The notes under the pieces: generated by a model | Seen by the model: only the letters and a program-made list of their open reading frames with translations | Databases searched by the model: none | Told to the model about the DNA's origin: nothing | Position numbers and translations under genes: made by a program | Shown: piece by piece, positions 11,324-22,637 of the stretch | Layout: every line of letters starts with the position of its first letter | Numbering within the stretch: the first letter of the stretch is position 1 | Assembly (NCBI GenBank): GCA_027576995.1 | Contig: JANBQC010000108.1 | Span: 1 to 58,707, forward strand | Length of the DNA: 58,707 bases | Direction: 5' to 3' | Source: Dimargaris cristalligena | Taxonomy: Eukaryota; Kickxellomycota; Dimargaritomycetes; Dimargaritales; Dimargaritaceae

Positions 11324-12406
11324 ATGAAATTAACTCAGACGGCCGCGGTTGCGTTGATTTTTATTGTGGCGGCCTCCAAGGCCAGCCCAGTCCCTGGGAA
11401 GACTCCGTTGGTTGATAATTCGGTGGTCGTTTCATTTCCCACTGGTTCGGTTCAGCCCCCCGTTTCGAACGTGCGCTCAAACATTGAACCCAATGGTTTT
11501 GAGCAATCCGCATGTGTTGGTTTGCCTCAAGTTGCCCTGGAATGGGGTGAGCGAGAGGACAATGTAAGTTATCTATGTAATAGACATGGAGCCGCGGGAT
11601 ACCCCTATCCCCCGTTAGCCTGTTACTGGACCATACAATACGCTGGTTTACAACCCGCTTAGTTGCCGGTTGCTACACTCATTGATACCGAGTAATACTA
11701 CTCTCTAATCTTTCCATCTGCCTTTATCCTTATATCGGAACCGGTCACCTATCCCCTTCTGCCCGTATTACAACAGCTGGCCGATCTTATGCACGATGCC
11801 CTCGACCAGACCGCCGATACCGACGCTATTCAGAAGTTTGAAACCGCCTTGGAGGAGGCCCGCCTGTTGGATCTGCTGACCATCGTCGACGAAGAATTCC
11901 GGGCCCAATTGGCGGAGGCTGCCAAAGGCCCCTACGCCGTTACAACCCTGGATTTTCGTGCCAAGGCCCGCTTCCCCGATCGGGCCCTCATTATCCAGCA
12001 CTTCCCATTGGTCAAGGCCCTCCACCAAGGTCGAGCCCAGTGGGTAGCGCAGTATTTACAGCGCCTCCTCGGGGCCGTCTATGGCGAGCCCTCCACGAAC
12101 CTTGAGGAGGAACTCCAGCGGGATGTTAGGATGCCTCAGCCGGGGATTAGCTATCTGGATCAAATGAAACGGATTGAACAAACGACAAGTGCCCCTCTTT
12201 CGGCCATCATTCAACAGAGTCTGGAACAATTGGTCGACCGTGTGTGGGGTGAGGTGAACTTCGTGACTGATATCTTGGTGGAGGGCCAGGCTCTGACTGT
12301 AGATGGAACGGTTGGCACGGAGATAATGCCCTCGGAATCCATCGACTTGCCGTTCTTGGGCTTTAAGCGGGCTTTGCCTGAATTCGACCATCAGGTTGGT
12401 TGTTAA
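11324..12406 (+). CDS. Secreted helical protein, two exons, unknown function
   Basis: Exon 1 is 11324-11563, the intron 11564-11776 (GTAAGT...ACAG, 213 nt), exon 2 11777-12406; phase is kept and the product is about 289 residues. Residues 1-18 (MKLTQTAAVALIFIVAAS) form a clear signal peptide. A Pro/Val/Ser-rich linker follows, then from about residue 80 an amphipathic, probably helical domain with few cysteines. No family is recognised. Its neighbours downstream also encode secreted proteins with a helical middle module that opens with a similar LxxLM-like stretch, so a distant relationship is possible but unproven. The frame upstream of the ATG (from 11264) starts with a non-ATG codon, so 11324 is the start. 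Confidence 0.75.
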
Positions 12407-12912
12407 GGGAGGAGTCGGGCGTCCCGAGCTGGCCCGCTCAATATGCTCTTGAATATGTTCTCTATACCAAAGTGCACCTTGGAGTGAATTATTTTCTCTG
12501 GATTCGCTAATTTCAGCGGCCGTCGCCTAATTTTTAACCATGCTCATGCCTCATATTCATTACGCAAATAAATTTCAATTTGGTTAAGAGGTCGAGTGGG
12601 TGTAATATTCCAATTCAACTCCCCAGTGCTTAGATGCAAGAAAAGGGCTTGGTTACAGTTCTAGGGCGAATAGAACATATAAAGGAATTCATATTGCACC
12701 AGTCCTTCCATTGCTGCAGAGCCGTTGATCCTACTCTACCAAATCTACACCCTCCGTGCAGCCCTCCAGTGAGAATAGGCCACAGCCCCCCAGTTGCAGT
12801 TATTACTCAATCAGGGAGAGGGGGGGGGCTGAAATCCAGTAAACTCTTGCTTAGACCACAACGGTTATACGCATTCCCCTCATTACCTATCGAAGCGACT
12901 CTTACCTTTCTC
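12407..12912. other. Intergenic before YCII gene
   Basis: About 500 bp with no gene seen. It should contain the 3' end of the secreted gene and the promoter of the YCII gene. Confidence 0.5.
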
Positions 12913-13326
12913 ATGTTCCAGCGCCTGAGCCCTCCTTTTAACCCTCGTCTATTTCTATCCCCCATTCTGGGTACAACACCCCTAAACTCCCTCAAACGTT
13001 ACCAACACACCGCCATGTCGCCTAAGAAACAGTACCTCGTCTATGCTTTGGACCACACTGATGCCGAGGCCCCCCAGCGGCGCCAGGCCGCCCGGGCCGC
13101 CCACTTGGCCCAAGCCAGTACCGCCAAGAAAGAGCAGCGCCTCGTTTCGGCCGGGGCCATGCTATCGTCCGACACCGAACCCAACGCTAAAATGATCGGC
13201 AGCGTATTGGTCTTCCAGGCCGAATCGGAGGCCCAAGTGCGTGAATGGATTCAGTCCGATCCTTACATCGCCGGGAACGTCTGGGGCCAGATTTCCGTCC
13301 ATCTGTTCTTCCCGGCCAACTTGTGA
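12913..13326 (+). CDS. YCII-related domain protein, probably mitochondrial
   Basis: The product from the ATG at 12913 is 137 residues. Residues about 35-137 resemble the YCII family, a small ferredoxin-like fold: an N-terminal strand (YLVYALDHTDA), Arg-rich helices, the pattern RLVSAGAML, and a late SDPYIAGNVWGQISV strand with the conserved Asp-Pro-Tyr. Most fungal members have no assigned reaction. The first 34 residues contain Arg, Ser and Pro and no acids (MFQRLSPPFNPRLFL...), consistent with a mitochondrial presequence. Initiation at 13015 would instead give a 103-residue cytosolic form, and both may be used. A single exon suffices. The domain call is firm; function and location are inferred. 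Confidence 0.8.
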   Translation: MFQRLSPPFNPRLFLSPILGTTPLNSLKRYQHTAMSPKKQYLVYALDHTDAEAPQRRQAARAAHLAQASTAKKEQRLVSAGAMLSSDTEPNAKMIGSVLVFQAESEAQVREWIQSDPYIAGNVWGQISVHLFFPANL

Positions 13327-14675
13327 GTGAGTTTTATTTTTTTAAAAAAAACAAATGGAGTTTACTATCGCTAAAGGAAGACCAAGTTGCCCATGCGTTG
13401 CTGCTCATGGTAGAGCGATAGGGTGGTAAGCCCTCGTTGAGACTGGGGCACTACAGACAGCCTATATGATACACGGCCTATTCACCATGGCCTTCACAAT
13501 AAATATACTATACCGCCCAAGGGAGGTCAGACTTACTTGTTACTATGCGTTCCCATTAGAAACTGATATTAAATATCAATTCTGTCGAATTTCATAGCTA
13601 TTGCTTGAATGTGTAAGATGAACATCCTCAGTAGAGTACTCCTGTCTGCCTAATACCCATAAGTAGATAGAGGGCAGTGCTCAAAGTTGAATGTCGGCGT
13701 TCATTTAGTGGGACCTTGGCTATTCCTAGATGTTATACAGTGCCCCAAATGTCCATTTTTCTATTAGAGGTAGGTCCATTTTCAAAAAACTGGGGCCACA
13801 TGTGTTAACTGCCTCCCCCAATGACTACATTCGAATAAATTACTATGGCCCAGGGTATGGTAGGGAGGGGGGTTGCCAGATTTCAGCGAATTAAACGGGA
13901 AAACTCAGGTCGCGCTCTGAATCAACCATTTGGGGAGGGTGGATAGAAGGTGGGCCATTGAACTCCATGTATTTACAGTCATCATGTCCCGGACCACTTT
14001 CGCTTAATATAGACAAATCTGGGAAAGGACCCGCGTCCCGAGTCGTTCAACGAGAGAACCTGGACCTGGCGACGGAGTTGAGGACCGATTAGTCCGGGGG
14101 GTGGTGGCTATGGGTATAGTTAATACTTGAAGGGGAGAGGTCTCAAGTAAGTTGGTAGAGGTCCTGAGCCAATCTGGTCCTATGTATCGACTAACCACCG
14201 CCCATCGGTAGGCCAAAAGGATAGGAGAAGAGGGCTCATATATTATCCACCATCCTTGATGAATGGATTATTATAAAGGAAAAGAATCGGGGCAGGGGAA
14301 GAAAAGGGAGTCTTACGAAGACAGACCAGCGACCACCGCCGAGACCTTCGAAGTCTGCCCGACTCCCCTATATATCACCAACGCCCCTCCCCTCCTTAAA
14401 CGAATTCCTTCTCGAGTATCATTTGCCTATTTTTCTGTTCCTTCATTTTGGTTTTGAACCTTTAATGACACGTACATTACCGTAACAGATACTCCCTATC
14501 CGCCCTGTCTCGGTTCTTTTTATTATAGTTTTACTCAGATATCCCTTCCTAATTGACATGCCATCGACAATATTTTATTTGAACTAAAAAGTTACTAATT
14601 TACAATCCTTTCCCAAACTGTACTTCGCCCTTCTTTACGCGAGACTATACTTTGCAATTAGCTCGAGTCAACATC
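13327..14675. other. Intergenic before the trefoil tandem pair
   Basis: About 1.35 kb. It begins with a T-run/A-run palindrome (13336-13351). Frames at 14004-14216 and 14263-14457 show no features. The right part should be the promoter of the first trefoil gene, but no strong TATA box is seen close to it. Confidence 0.5.
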
Positions 14676-16644
14676 ATGTCGAAGGTCCTCGCTAAAGTGG
14701 GGCATTACGTGGTCATGCTGGCCTTACTCTCACAGGGAGTGATATCGGAGGCCATTCCGGCTACCCCTCCCCGCTTATTTAGTGGCACTCTTCGAAATAA
14801 GGCCGGCATGTGTCTATCCATTAGCAACCGGGCTGTACCATCTGAAGCATTGCAGCTGCTCCAGTGCGATGAGACCCTGGGGTTCAAACAGGTGGTTCAG
14901 GAAATCCAGGCTGGTACCGGTACCGTAGAACCCTACACCACCCTACGCATAGGTAGTTATTACCTACAGGGAGTCTTAACGACCAGTGACCGCGCCGGTG
15001 GAACCAATGTAATGATGGATGGTTTGGCGAACACCCAAGGTTCACCCACCCCGGGCCGCTTAGTCGCTTTACCCCTGCAAGAAATGCGGCAGCAAGCCCT
15101 AGAAATTGTCCCTGTTCCCGCGTCAAGTGGTAACGTTCTCCTCAAGATGGAGAATTCAGACCTATGCGTCCCCAGTGATTCTAAAGGTGGACTTCGTCTA
15201 TCAGATTGTAATGGCTCTACCGATGACTTAGTTTGGGAGGCCAAGCAAGTCGCTGGTCATGTGTGCGATGAGGTCGCCTGGAACGAATACAAATATAGTA
15301 AGTAATGAAAAAGATATCCATAGGGTAAATTCAATATACAGATTCATGCATCAGGTTGTGAAATAATATAGATGTCATGTTTTTTATCTACATTGGTTCG
15401 GTATTGCCAATCTCCATAGTCGTTCTACAAAATAGCCTACCGCTCCGTTGAAGGCATATTTCTATGGTGTACTATTCATATATGCATATAACTAACCATT
15501 ACACTGCACATATTATTAACTATTGGCCACAACACAGCCGGAGGGTCAGTTCGGGAAATCATGCTTGGTCTTCGCATGGACTACGATGGTTACGTCAATG
15601 CCATTCGAAACCAAGGCGTGCCAAAGCTCAATGCCCGCGACAAACGGGTAACCAAACTCTGTGACCCCAACTTTAATACCTACTTTATCAACCTTGAGAG
15701 TAAGGGAGACGCTGCCTATAGCAAACTCTTGACATTCAAGGCCCTTTACATGCAAGCCGTCGACCAGGCCGTTGGTGACGCCGAAAGGATGTTTCTGCTC
15801 TCCAAAATGGGCCGAGTATTGAACCGTAACACGCGAACCTTCCGCTCGGAACTCATTTATCAATTTTCCTATATCGTTGCAGCGGCTAAACCCGAGCTGT
15901 ATTGGCTTACAGTCTTGGCTAGAGATTTAATCGAAACAGCCTTGGGTAAGTTTGATCAAATCACAGATACCCCCGAGACTAACATTCCCTGGAAGAGTCT
16001 CGTCGAACACATCTACAAGCTAGTCACTCAATGTAAGTCTACTTTTAACTATTTCAGGTTGATGAGGGAGAGTACCATAGATGCTGGATTGACTTGAACT
16101 AGCCAATTTACTTTATGGTACCATGTAGTGGTGTGCCACATATTAATCGCCGCCATTATTCACCAGGCGGCGCACTCATCTAACTACTATTACGTATTTA
16201 CTATAACAACCGAATCTGGTCTGTGATCCCCTAGCCATTTGGGACATGCACATTTCTGCTCTCGATAGGACCATGACGGAATACGATGAGCTTCTCGAAA
16301 CCTACATCGGATATACCCTGGAAAGAACTTTTGGCTCGACAAATGTCGTTGCGGCCACGCTCGTTATTCAACTGACCAAAATTATTGCCGCAGACCCCCT
16401 CTTCAGGAACGATTTTTGTATTTTAAAGTTCCGGCATAATCTAAGCAAAAAGTACGACTATTTCGACTCAACTACCGAAACCTACTATAAGATTATCATG
16501 CCTGGTTCAGGACGTAAGGAATTCCTCAATGAGCCCTACACGAGTCTCTACAGCATAACCGACATTATCAATGGTAAAGATGGCTGGAATATTCCTACAA
16601 TCGAAGCCACAACTAACTTGTCTACCTGTCGATTTAGCCCTTAG
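14676..16644 (+). CDS. Secreted ricin-B-like trefoil protein, copy A, three exons
   Basis: Exons 14676-15297, 15538-16032 and 16235-16644 give about 508 residues; introns (240 and 202 nt) start GTAAGT and are both phase 1. Residues 1-26 are a signal peptide. About 35-205 form a ricin-B-like beta-trefoil: MCLSIS...LLQC in the first repeat and LCVPS...LRLSDC...W in the last; the middle repeat has lost its cysteines. Trefoils of this type usually bind sugars. Residues about 208-372 are a helical module, and 373-508 a C-terminal module with IWDMH, TETYYKIIMPG and DGWN motifs that I cannot assign. A paralogue with the same exon plan follows at 17639. The first exon-2 acceptor was chosen because it makes the pair align without gaps. 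It could be a lectin, an effector or a toxin-like protein; the sequence does not decide. Confidence 0.85.
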
Positions 16645-17638
16645 GAGTTTGCTTTTGAGGAAGCAGTAGTGCCATGTATGGACATATATTATATACTAAT
16701 ATAATGATAGTACCGCATTTAGTTCGACTATTTTACATAATTGCAGCACCCTTTACCCGTATTTACGTTGCTTATTATGTTGGAGGATGCCAATGGATAA
16801 ATAGCCGCCCCCCTCATTAAGTATATAATTATATTTGGGAGTTGATGTTATAGGCAATAACGTATATGTACCTTGCTCTTCCGGCCATTCATTAGATTAT
16901 TGCTTGAACTGAGAATGGTCGTAAAATTCCACAGTAACTACCATATCTACGTATAGTCCCCCTAAATAGCATCCTAGTAGATTCGGCCCATGTCGAGGGG
17001 CGCTGTGGTCTCCGCCTCGCTCATCACCGAGTGATACAACGGTACCGCAACCACAAGCCCCCTGCTGTTCGCCGTATGTGCTGACCAGGCGGCTGTTTTA
17101 TTTACCTAGTATAATTTGGAGAGTAGATGGTGTCTAGAAATGCCAACAGGCGGCCCTACTACTTCATATCTTTGTACCTACACATACAAACCAAATCCAT
17201 ATTTATGCACGCCTCCCTTCTTCTCTTTCTCTTTCTTTCTCCACCATACGCCTGGGCACATTTTGTGTTTCGCGGGGTTCTACGGAATTGGGTGCCACCG
17301 CCCCTAGTTTAAATTGCCTTAACCGCTTGCCAGGGTGCAAATATATGTCACGAACAGGGCCGGGGATGATCAAATCAAATGCCTTGATGCGTCTAGCTAG
17401 TAGTGACTCTACAAGCCGATAAATTATGCCACTCGGCGTATATAAAGGCCACGCAGAGGCCACTTTAGAAGCACTAATAGTTATCGATGATGCTCCACTT
17501 TTTTATTACACTCTCGTACTCTAATTTCAATCTGGTATTCTAATTTTCTAATTTTCCAGTTTAATTTATTAAATTTGTACACGTTAATATTACATTAGTG
17601 CGGATCTACCCTAAGGGTCTACCCACACTAACCGCCCG
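16645..17638. other. Spacer between tandem trefoil genes
   Basis: About 1 kb, AT-rich, with the TATA box of the second copy at 17439. Short frames at 17116-17312 look accidental. Confidence 0.6.
17439..17447 (+). promoter_or_regulatory. TATA box of trefoil copy B
   Basis: TATATAAAG lies exactly 200 bp before the ATG at 17639 and is identical to the box at 11100. Confidence 0.5.
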
Positions 17639-19472
17639 ATGGTTCGAATCGTATCCCTGGGGGTAATGGCTACCCTGCTAGGTCTCGGTACCGGCGCCGA
17701 ACTCGTCACTCAGCCAACTAAACTCGTTAATGGGCAAAACCGATGTCTCTCGGTCAACGAAGGGGACATCTACAATGGGGCATTTTTGGTGGCCCGGTCC
17801 TGTGATGCCCACCACCCCCTCGACCAAATATACCGAAGTATCCCTCTACCCCCGAGAAAGTTCGGTGGCCCTTATGAAGTGGTCCAAGTAGATAGTTTTT
17901 GCATCACGAGCCCCACGGACCCTTCCGAACCTTTGACGATTGGTACCTGTAAGTACACCAATGACCAGCTTTTCGAGTCGGTTCCCCTAGGCGCCAACCC
18001 AGCTCAGTCGGCGATATTCCAATTTAAAAATCGCCAGTCGGGCCAGTGCATAGCCGTAAATGTGGACGAAGACGTAGTGATGGGGGCCTGCGATAATCCT
18101 CAGTTGGATATGGCCTGGTCCCGTCAGCCCCTGGGGGGTGCATCGTGCGATGCCTCGGTTTGGCGAAAATTCAAGTCTGGTATGTTATATTTTCTACCCT
18201 CTAGGGGGTTCATGCACAGCAGAACCCATGTGCCCGTTTCAGCTGCTGGGGTGAGCCATTTCCATAATAGTTCAGGACAGGGAGAGAGCCAGCAGGAGAG
18301 ATGGTACCCCGCTTATCTTTCGGAATTAGCACATATTTTACTACCCCGAATGATTCCTAGCCGGGCTAATATATTTCGACCCATACTTATCATGTCCCCC
18401 CTATTCAGAAACTTGGTCGGTCGGTGATCTTATGAGGCGCATTGGGCTCGACGTGGACCAGTATCTCGCCACCATTTCCAAACAGGGAGTTCCGTCTCTG
18501 ACCATGGCCGACGAAAACCTGCTGCGTTACTGCGATATGGAAATCCGCCAGTACTTTCACGACTTTGACCGGTACAATGCCAATATGTTCATCAAACTAA
18601 TGAATTACCCGGGGACCTACAGCGCACGCGTGAGGTTTGCCACCCAGCAGGCGGTGTACATGTTCATCCAGTCCAAAATGGCCAACCGCGTTTGGACCGC
18701 ACTCAGTCCATTGGCCGGGGATTTTGTCGACCAGTTTACGTTTTTCCTGAGTATCCAGTACCCCCAGTTCAAGTGGTTGCTCGCGGTCGGCCAAGTCGTG
18801 GTGAAGAAGGCCATTAAGGAAATCGACAACGGAAGCCCGCCGGAGTTAAAGGAATGGGGCGACCAAGTTCAAGGAATCTTTAACGAATCGGTGCAATGTA
18901 AGTCGACTGGGTTCCTGTGGTGTAATAAGCTGTGTCTATAATCAAATTGAGACCTCCGGATCCCGTACCCGGGATATTGGAAGGCCCATTCTAACCAGAG
19001 TCTTGGCCTTAATTATCATATTCTATTATATCCTATCCCATTTATTTCCCGACCCCTTTTAGACATTTGGGATGTCCACGTCCAAGTGATAAACGGAACC
19101 GACCACACCAAATACGAGGAATACGCCCGGGTCTATCAGGACCAGGACCTGCAGTCCATTTTCGGAAGCGAAGAGGATGTCCAGTCGCAGATTACAGTGA
19201 TGCTGGCCAAAGAAATCACCAGGGTACCAGAGATGGATGGCGACTGCTGTGTAATCTCCTATAACTGGGGTGTAGGCGGCGGCGACTACTACGATCCCGT
19301 TACCAAGGCCTACTACTACGTGGTATTACCGGGCAAAAGCCACCAGTTACTGTTTAGTCACCCTCTCAAGAAATTCGTCAGCGCGGAAGACATTGCCTTA
19401 TCGCGGAACGGCTGGGCTATGAAGCACTATTCCATGACCACCGGCTGGGGCCGTTGTACAATGCCTCTGTGA
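17639..19472 (+). CDS. Secreted ricin-B-like trefoil protein, copy B, three exons
   Basis: Exons 17639-18179, 18409-18897 and 19063-19472 give about 479 residues; the introns are 229 and 165 nt, both phase 1 and at the same places as in copy A, and the third exon has the same length (410 nt). A signal peptide covers about residues 1-19. The trefoil is more canonical than in copy A: RCLSVNEG...ARSC, FCITSPT...GTC and QCIAVNVD...GAC...W form three repeats, each with a cysteine pair. The helical middle module (YLATISKQGVPSL; copy A has YVNAIRNQGVPKL) and the C-terminal module (IWDVH, TKAYYYVVLPG, NGWAM, final GRC) are conserved. Frames running through the introns encode nonsense. Tandem duplication with later divergence is clear. 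Sugar binding is inferred from the fold; the role of the C-terminus is unknown. Confidence 0.88.
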
Positions 19473-20557
19473 GTGAGATCCGTGAGATATCTACTGGAAT
19501 TCCTTCCCTTCTATCACGCCAATGTATAACCAACTATAGTTTTCACATTACAGCTTGTGGTTAGTTGGTACAATTGGCTGTGTAACGTGTTAGGTATTTT
19601 ATTCGTTTTTTCAAGGTTAGGATAACACTTCATGGGTTCAAAGATGAGTAATCCTAATATATATATCTGTAAATCAACTTTGGCAGAATTGATATTGGCA
19701 AAATGGTCTCTGGGTAGACAGGCTGGAGCGTTAGTTAATAAATTTTGCAAATGCAATCAGCTGTGGCCTTGGTGCAATACACTTGACTGAGCAATTTAAT
19801 GACTTTCTTTTGCGCCCATTGGTGGAATATGTCAGCAGAATCAGTGGGGGGGAGGGTGCTGGTGTAACACAAGTAGCTAGTGTGCTCGGCTGCTATAGGA
19901 CCAGTGTGGGTAGATGGTTCTTAGAAAGGAGCCCATCTAGTCCTAGACTGATGGGGGAGAGGAGCACACAGTAAAATTATCTAGAGTTCACCCAACCTGG
20001 GAAAGGAGGTGGAGATAGGCACAATGCCTACACTAATAGTAGTGGTACACATCGCCAATGACAGGATGAACCGGCTCATTTGAAGCGGAGTGTTCACGAT
20101 CCAATAGTCCGAATAGCCTCAATTCACACACTACATTGTGGTGTGGAGATAGTCGAGGTAAGAGGGAGGCTAGAATTAACAAGAAGCCCCTCCAACCAAC
20201 ACGCTACTCCATAGGGCAATTGTAGCCCACCAGTCCTATCCCCAACGATACAATTGATAGTGTGGACTGGTAAAGAATGTCGACGTTCCACCGCCCCCAC
20301 CTACCACTTGAGAAGACTTGGGTGTTTCTTACCCACTTGTTCTTCCAATTAGCCCGTTAAACAACATCCATAGGTAAGTAAACTCAGGCGGATTCAGGGC
20401 ATCATACCATTCCTTGCATTACTATATTGTGACACCTTTTTTTTACATTTATTTTGTTACCCTAAGCTATCCTGTGCCGAGGAAGTCGACCAGGTTTTCG
20501 CCCTTGATTCACGATTTTCAACCTCGGACCCAGTCTACGACTGCTGTGTTAAGCCAC
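19473..20557. other. Intergenic before UMP/CMP kinase
   Basis: About 1.1 kb. The frame of the kinase is open back to 20414 but begins there with a non-ATG codon. No separate gene is recognised. Confidence 0.55.
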
Positions 20558-21637
20558 ATGTCCCACGCCAAATTTCTAGGTCCCCGGGCTGCTCCCCAGT
20601 GGACATGTCTTCGTTCCGCATTACTGCGCTCTAATCTTCACCGTCCCATTTCAATACCCCTTTCCCATTCATTCTCCACTTCCCCGTACCGTCATTACGT
20701 ATTCAACAAACGATTTCAAAACAAAACCCAGAAGATCAAAGACCGCGAGGAAGAGAAACGACAGGGCTATTCTAGTTGGCAGCGCTTCACCCAATCCATT
20801 GAACCCCACCTTCCCACTTTCCCCGCTGTGCTCGGCGTAATCTCGCTATTCGTCGGTTACTTCCATCTGCGCGAAGTAGTCGATAAGGAAAAAGTCCGTC
20901 AAGAAGAAGAAAAAGTCGCCATGGAAGCCCAGGGTCAGAAAGTGCTGGCGGATACCGGTTTCCACCCGGACGAGTCGGTGGAGTTCCACGGTCTCCGATT
21001 CCCTAAACTCAAGGCCGAGGACAGTCCCTTCAACCTGGAGAACACGACCATTTACTTCGTGCTGGGCGGTCCCGGCTCGGGCAAGGGTACCCAATGCCAG
21101 CGTCTGAAGGAGAAGTACGGGTTTGTCCATCTGTCCGCGGGTGATCTGCTGCGGGAGGAACAGGACCGTCCCGACTCGGCCTACGGCGAGCTGATCCGGT
21201 TCTGTATTAAGGAGGGCCAGATTGTGCCCCAGGAGGTCACCATTACCCTGCTGCGTGAGGCCATGAAGCGCAGCCGTTCCAACAAGTTCCTGATCGACGG
21301 GTTCCCGCGGTCCATGCCCCAAGCCACCGAATTCGAAAAGGTGGTGTGCTCGCCCCGCTTCGTGCTCTACTTCAAGTGCGACGAAGACACCATGGAGAAA
21401 CGCCTGATGGAGCGCGGGAAGACCAGTGGTCGGGCCGATGACAATGCCGAAACGATCAAGAAGCGTTTCCGGGTTTACGTACTCACCACCTTCCCCGTTA
21501 TCAACCACTACATTCAGAGCGACAAGGTCCTGACCATCGACAGCGACGGTACCGTCGATGAGGTGTTTGACCGTGTGGATTCGCTCATGACCAAAACTCT
21601 GACCCTCCACCCTGACCAGATGCCCAACTTCGATTAG
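20558..21637 (+). CDS. UMP/CMP kinase with mitochondrial leader and membrane anchor
   Basis: This nucleoside monophosphate kinase of the Ura6/CMPK1 type transfers phosphate from ATP to UMP or CMP. The product is 359 residues against about 200 for soluble members. Residues about 151-349 are the kinase: P-loop GGPGSGKGTQC (about 160-170), SAGDLLREE, DGFPRS and the short LID RGKTSGRADDN, which marks UMP/CMP kinases and short adenylate kinases. The extra N-terminus has an Arg/Ser/His-rich leader ending near FSTSPY, a charged linker, and one hydrophobic segment at about 88-104 (TFPAVLGVISLFVGYF), then a Lys/Glu-rich helix. That suggests anchoring in the mitochondrial inner membrane, which is inference. 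The start is the first ATG in frame. No intron is seen. An adenylate kinase is less likely because of the GGPGSGKGTQC and NEXT-to-LID pattern. Confidence 0.9.
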   Translation: MSHAKFLGPRAAPQWTCLRSALLRSNLHRPISIPLSHSFSTSPYRHYVFNKRFQNKTQKIKDREEEKRQGYSSWQRFTQSIEPHLPTFPAVLGVISLFVGYFHLREVVDKEKVRQEEEKVAMEAQGQKVLADTGFHPDESVEFHGLRFPKLKAEDSPFNLENTTIYFVLGGPGSGKGTQCQRLKEKYGFVHLSAGDLLREEQDRPDSAYGELIRFCIKEGQIVPQEVTITLLREAMKRSRSNKFLIDGFPRSMPQATEFEKVVCSPRFVLYFKCDEDTMEKRLMERGKTSGRADDNAETIKKRFRVYVLTTFPVINHYIQSDKVLTIDSDGTVDEVFDRVDSLMTKTLTLHPDQMPNFD

Positions 21638-22637
21638 TAGTGATATGCTAGTTAGCTATTACATACTAGACGGTAGTATTGGGGACTTTACCCCTCCCTC
21701 TTAGTTATTTCACACTAATAAAGGATCTCTTTAACTTAGTGTTTGGGCTATTTCTAGTCTATTGCGCACCGAACTTCTCGGGGATTTCGGGAATTGATCT
21801 CAAAATGGACTCTTTGCTCATTAGGTTCAAGTAATTGCATACCAAATAAGCATGGACCTATTGACTGGGCTACTCAATGTATATATGGGAGAGATTCAGC
21901 CAGACTGTATAACGAATAATCCGTTAGATGAGACACGTACCACTAGTTGCAAATGAATCTTCCGCCTATTTCCCCTTACGTATATCATGTAAAATTTTAT
22001 ATAGTTGGGTTGAACTTCATCCATATGCTAAATTTAACAGCTTTGCATGGTTTTAAATGAACTGCAGGCGGGACACCTATGTTTGCCTAGTAATACTTGC
22101 CACATGAAGCGAAGTACTCGGAATACAGCCTGATTAAATTCCTATCATTTAAATTACAGCTGGGCAGATGTATTGCTATGACTCTCAAAGTGTTTAATTA
22201 TATAAATATTTACTTAGCGTTAGTACAAAATAGAGAAAGATAAAATTGCAGATAATGAGGTGGACGGAGCAGTGAAGTGAGTGTAGCGTTAGAAAATAGT
22301 AGAACAGATAAACCGGTGGTAATTGCAATCCTACTAGCCAAACGCAGAAAAATGAAATTTAAATAAAACTATGTATTAAAAGTTGACAGGGGTAGATGGT
22401 ACATCAATACAAGAAAGAACCTGATAAAAGCGCCGGAAAGGTGTAACCCAACTGGCCAACGGCACAGTATCGGCCGTAATGACCAAAAGACAGCCCAAAG
22501 GAAAAATAAAATAAAAACAAGAGGGAGCGGGAGGGTTAGGGTAAGACGAGTAAATTCAGATAGGCAGACGTGTGTATCGGGGAATGGTAACGCAGTGTAA
22601 TCGAGGAAAGCTGGCATTTTGCAACTAGTAGGTGGAT
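21638..22637. other. Convergent intergenic region, kinase / HSF-type gene
   Basis: About 1 kb carrying a diverged copy of the inverted-repeat element (21883-22026). The minus-strand frame at 22369-22617 lies in the probable 3' UTR of the HSF-type gene and has no features beyond hydrophobicity. Confidence 0.55.
21883..22026 (+). mobile_element. MITE-like element, diverged copy 1
   Basis: This 144-bp segment begins ATATGG and ends CCATAT. It shares with the three other copies the sequence around GACTGTATAACGAATAATCC and the tail TATATAGTTGGGTTGAACTTC. It is the most diverged copy. No protein is encoded, and no clear target-site duplication is seen. Confidence 0.65.

Noticed and set aside
20846..21610. 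254-codon minus-strand frame
   Set aside because: Antisense shadow of the UMP/CMP kinase.
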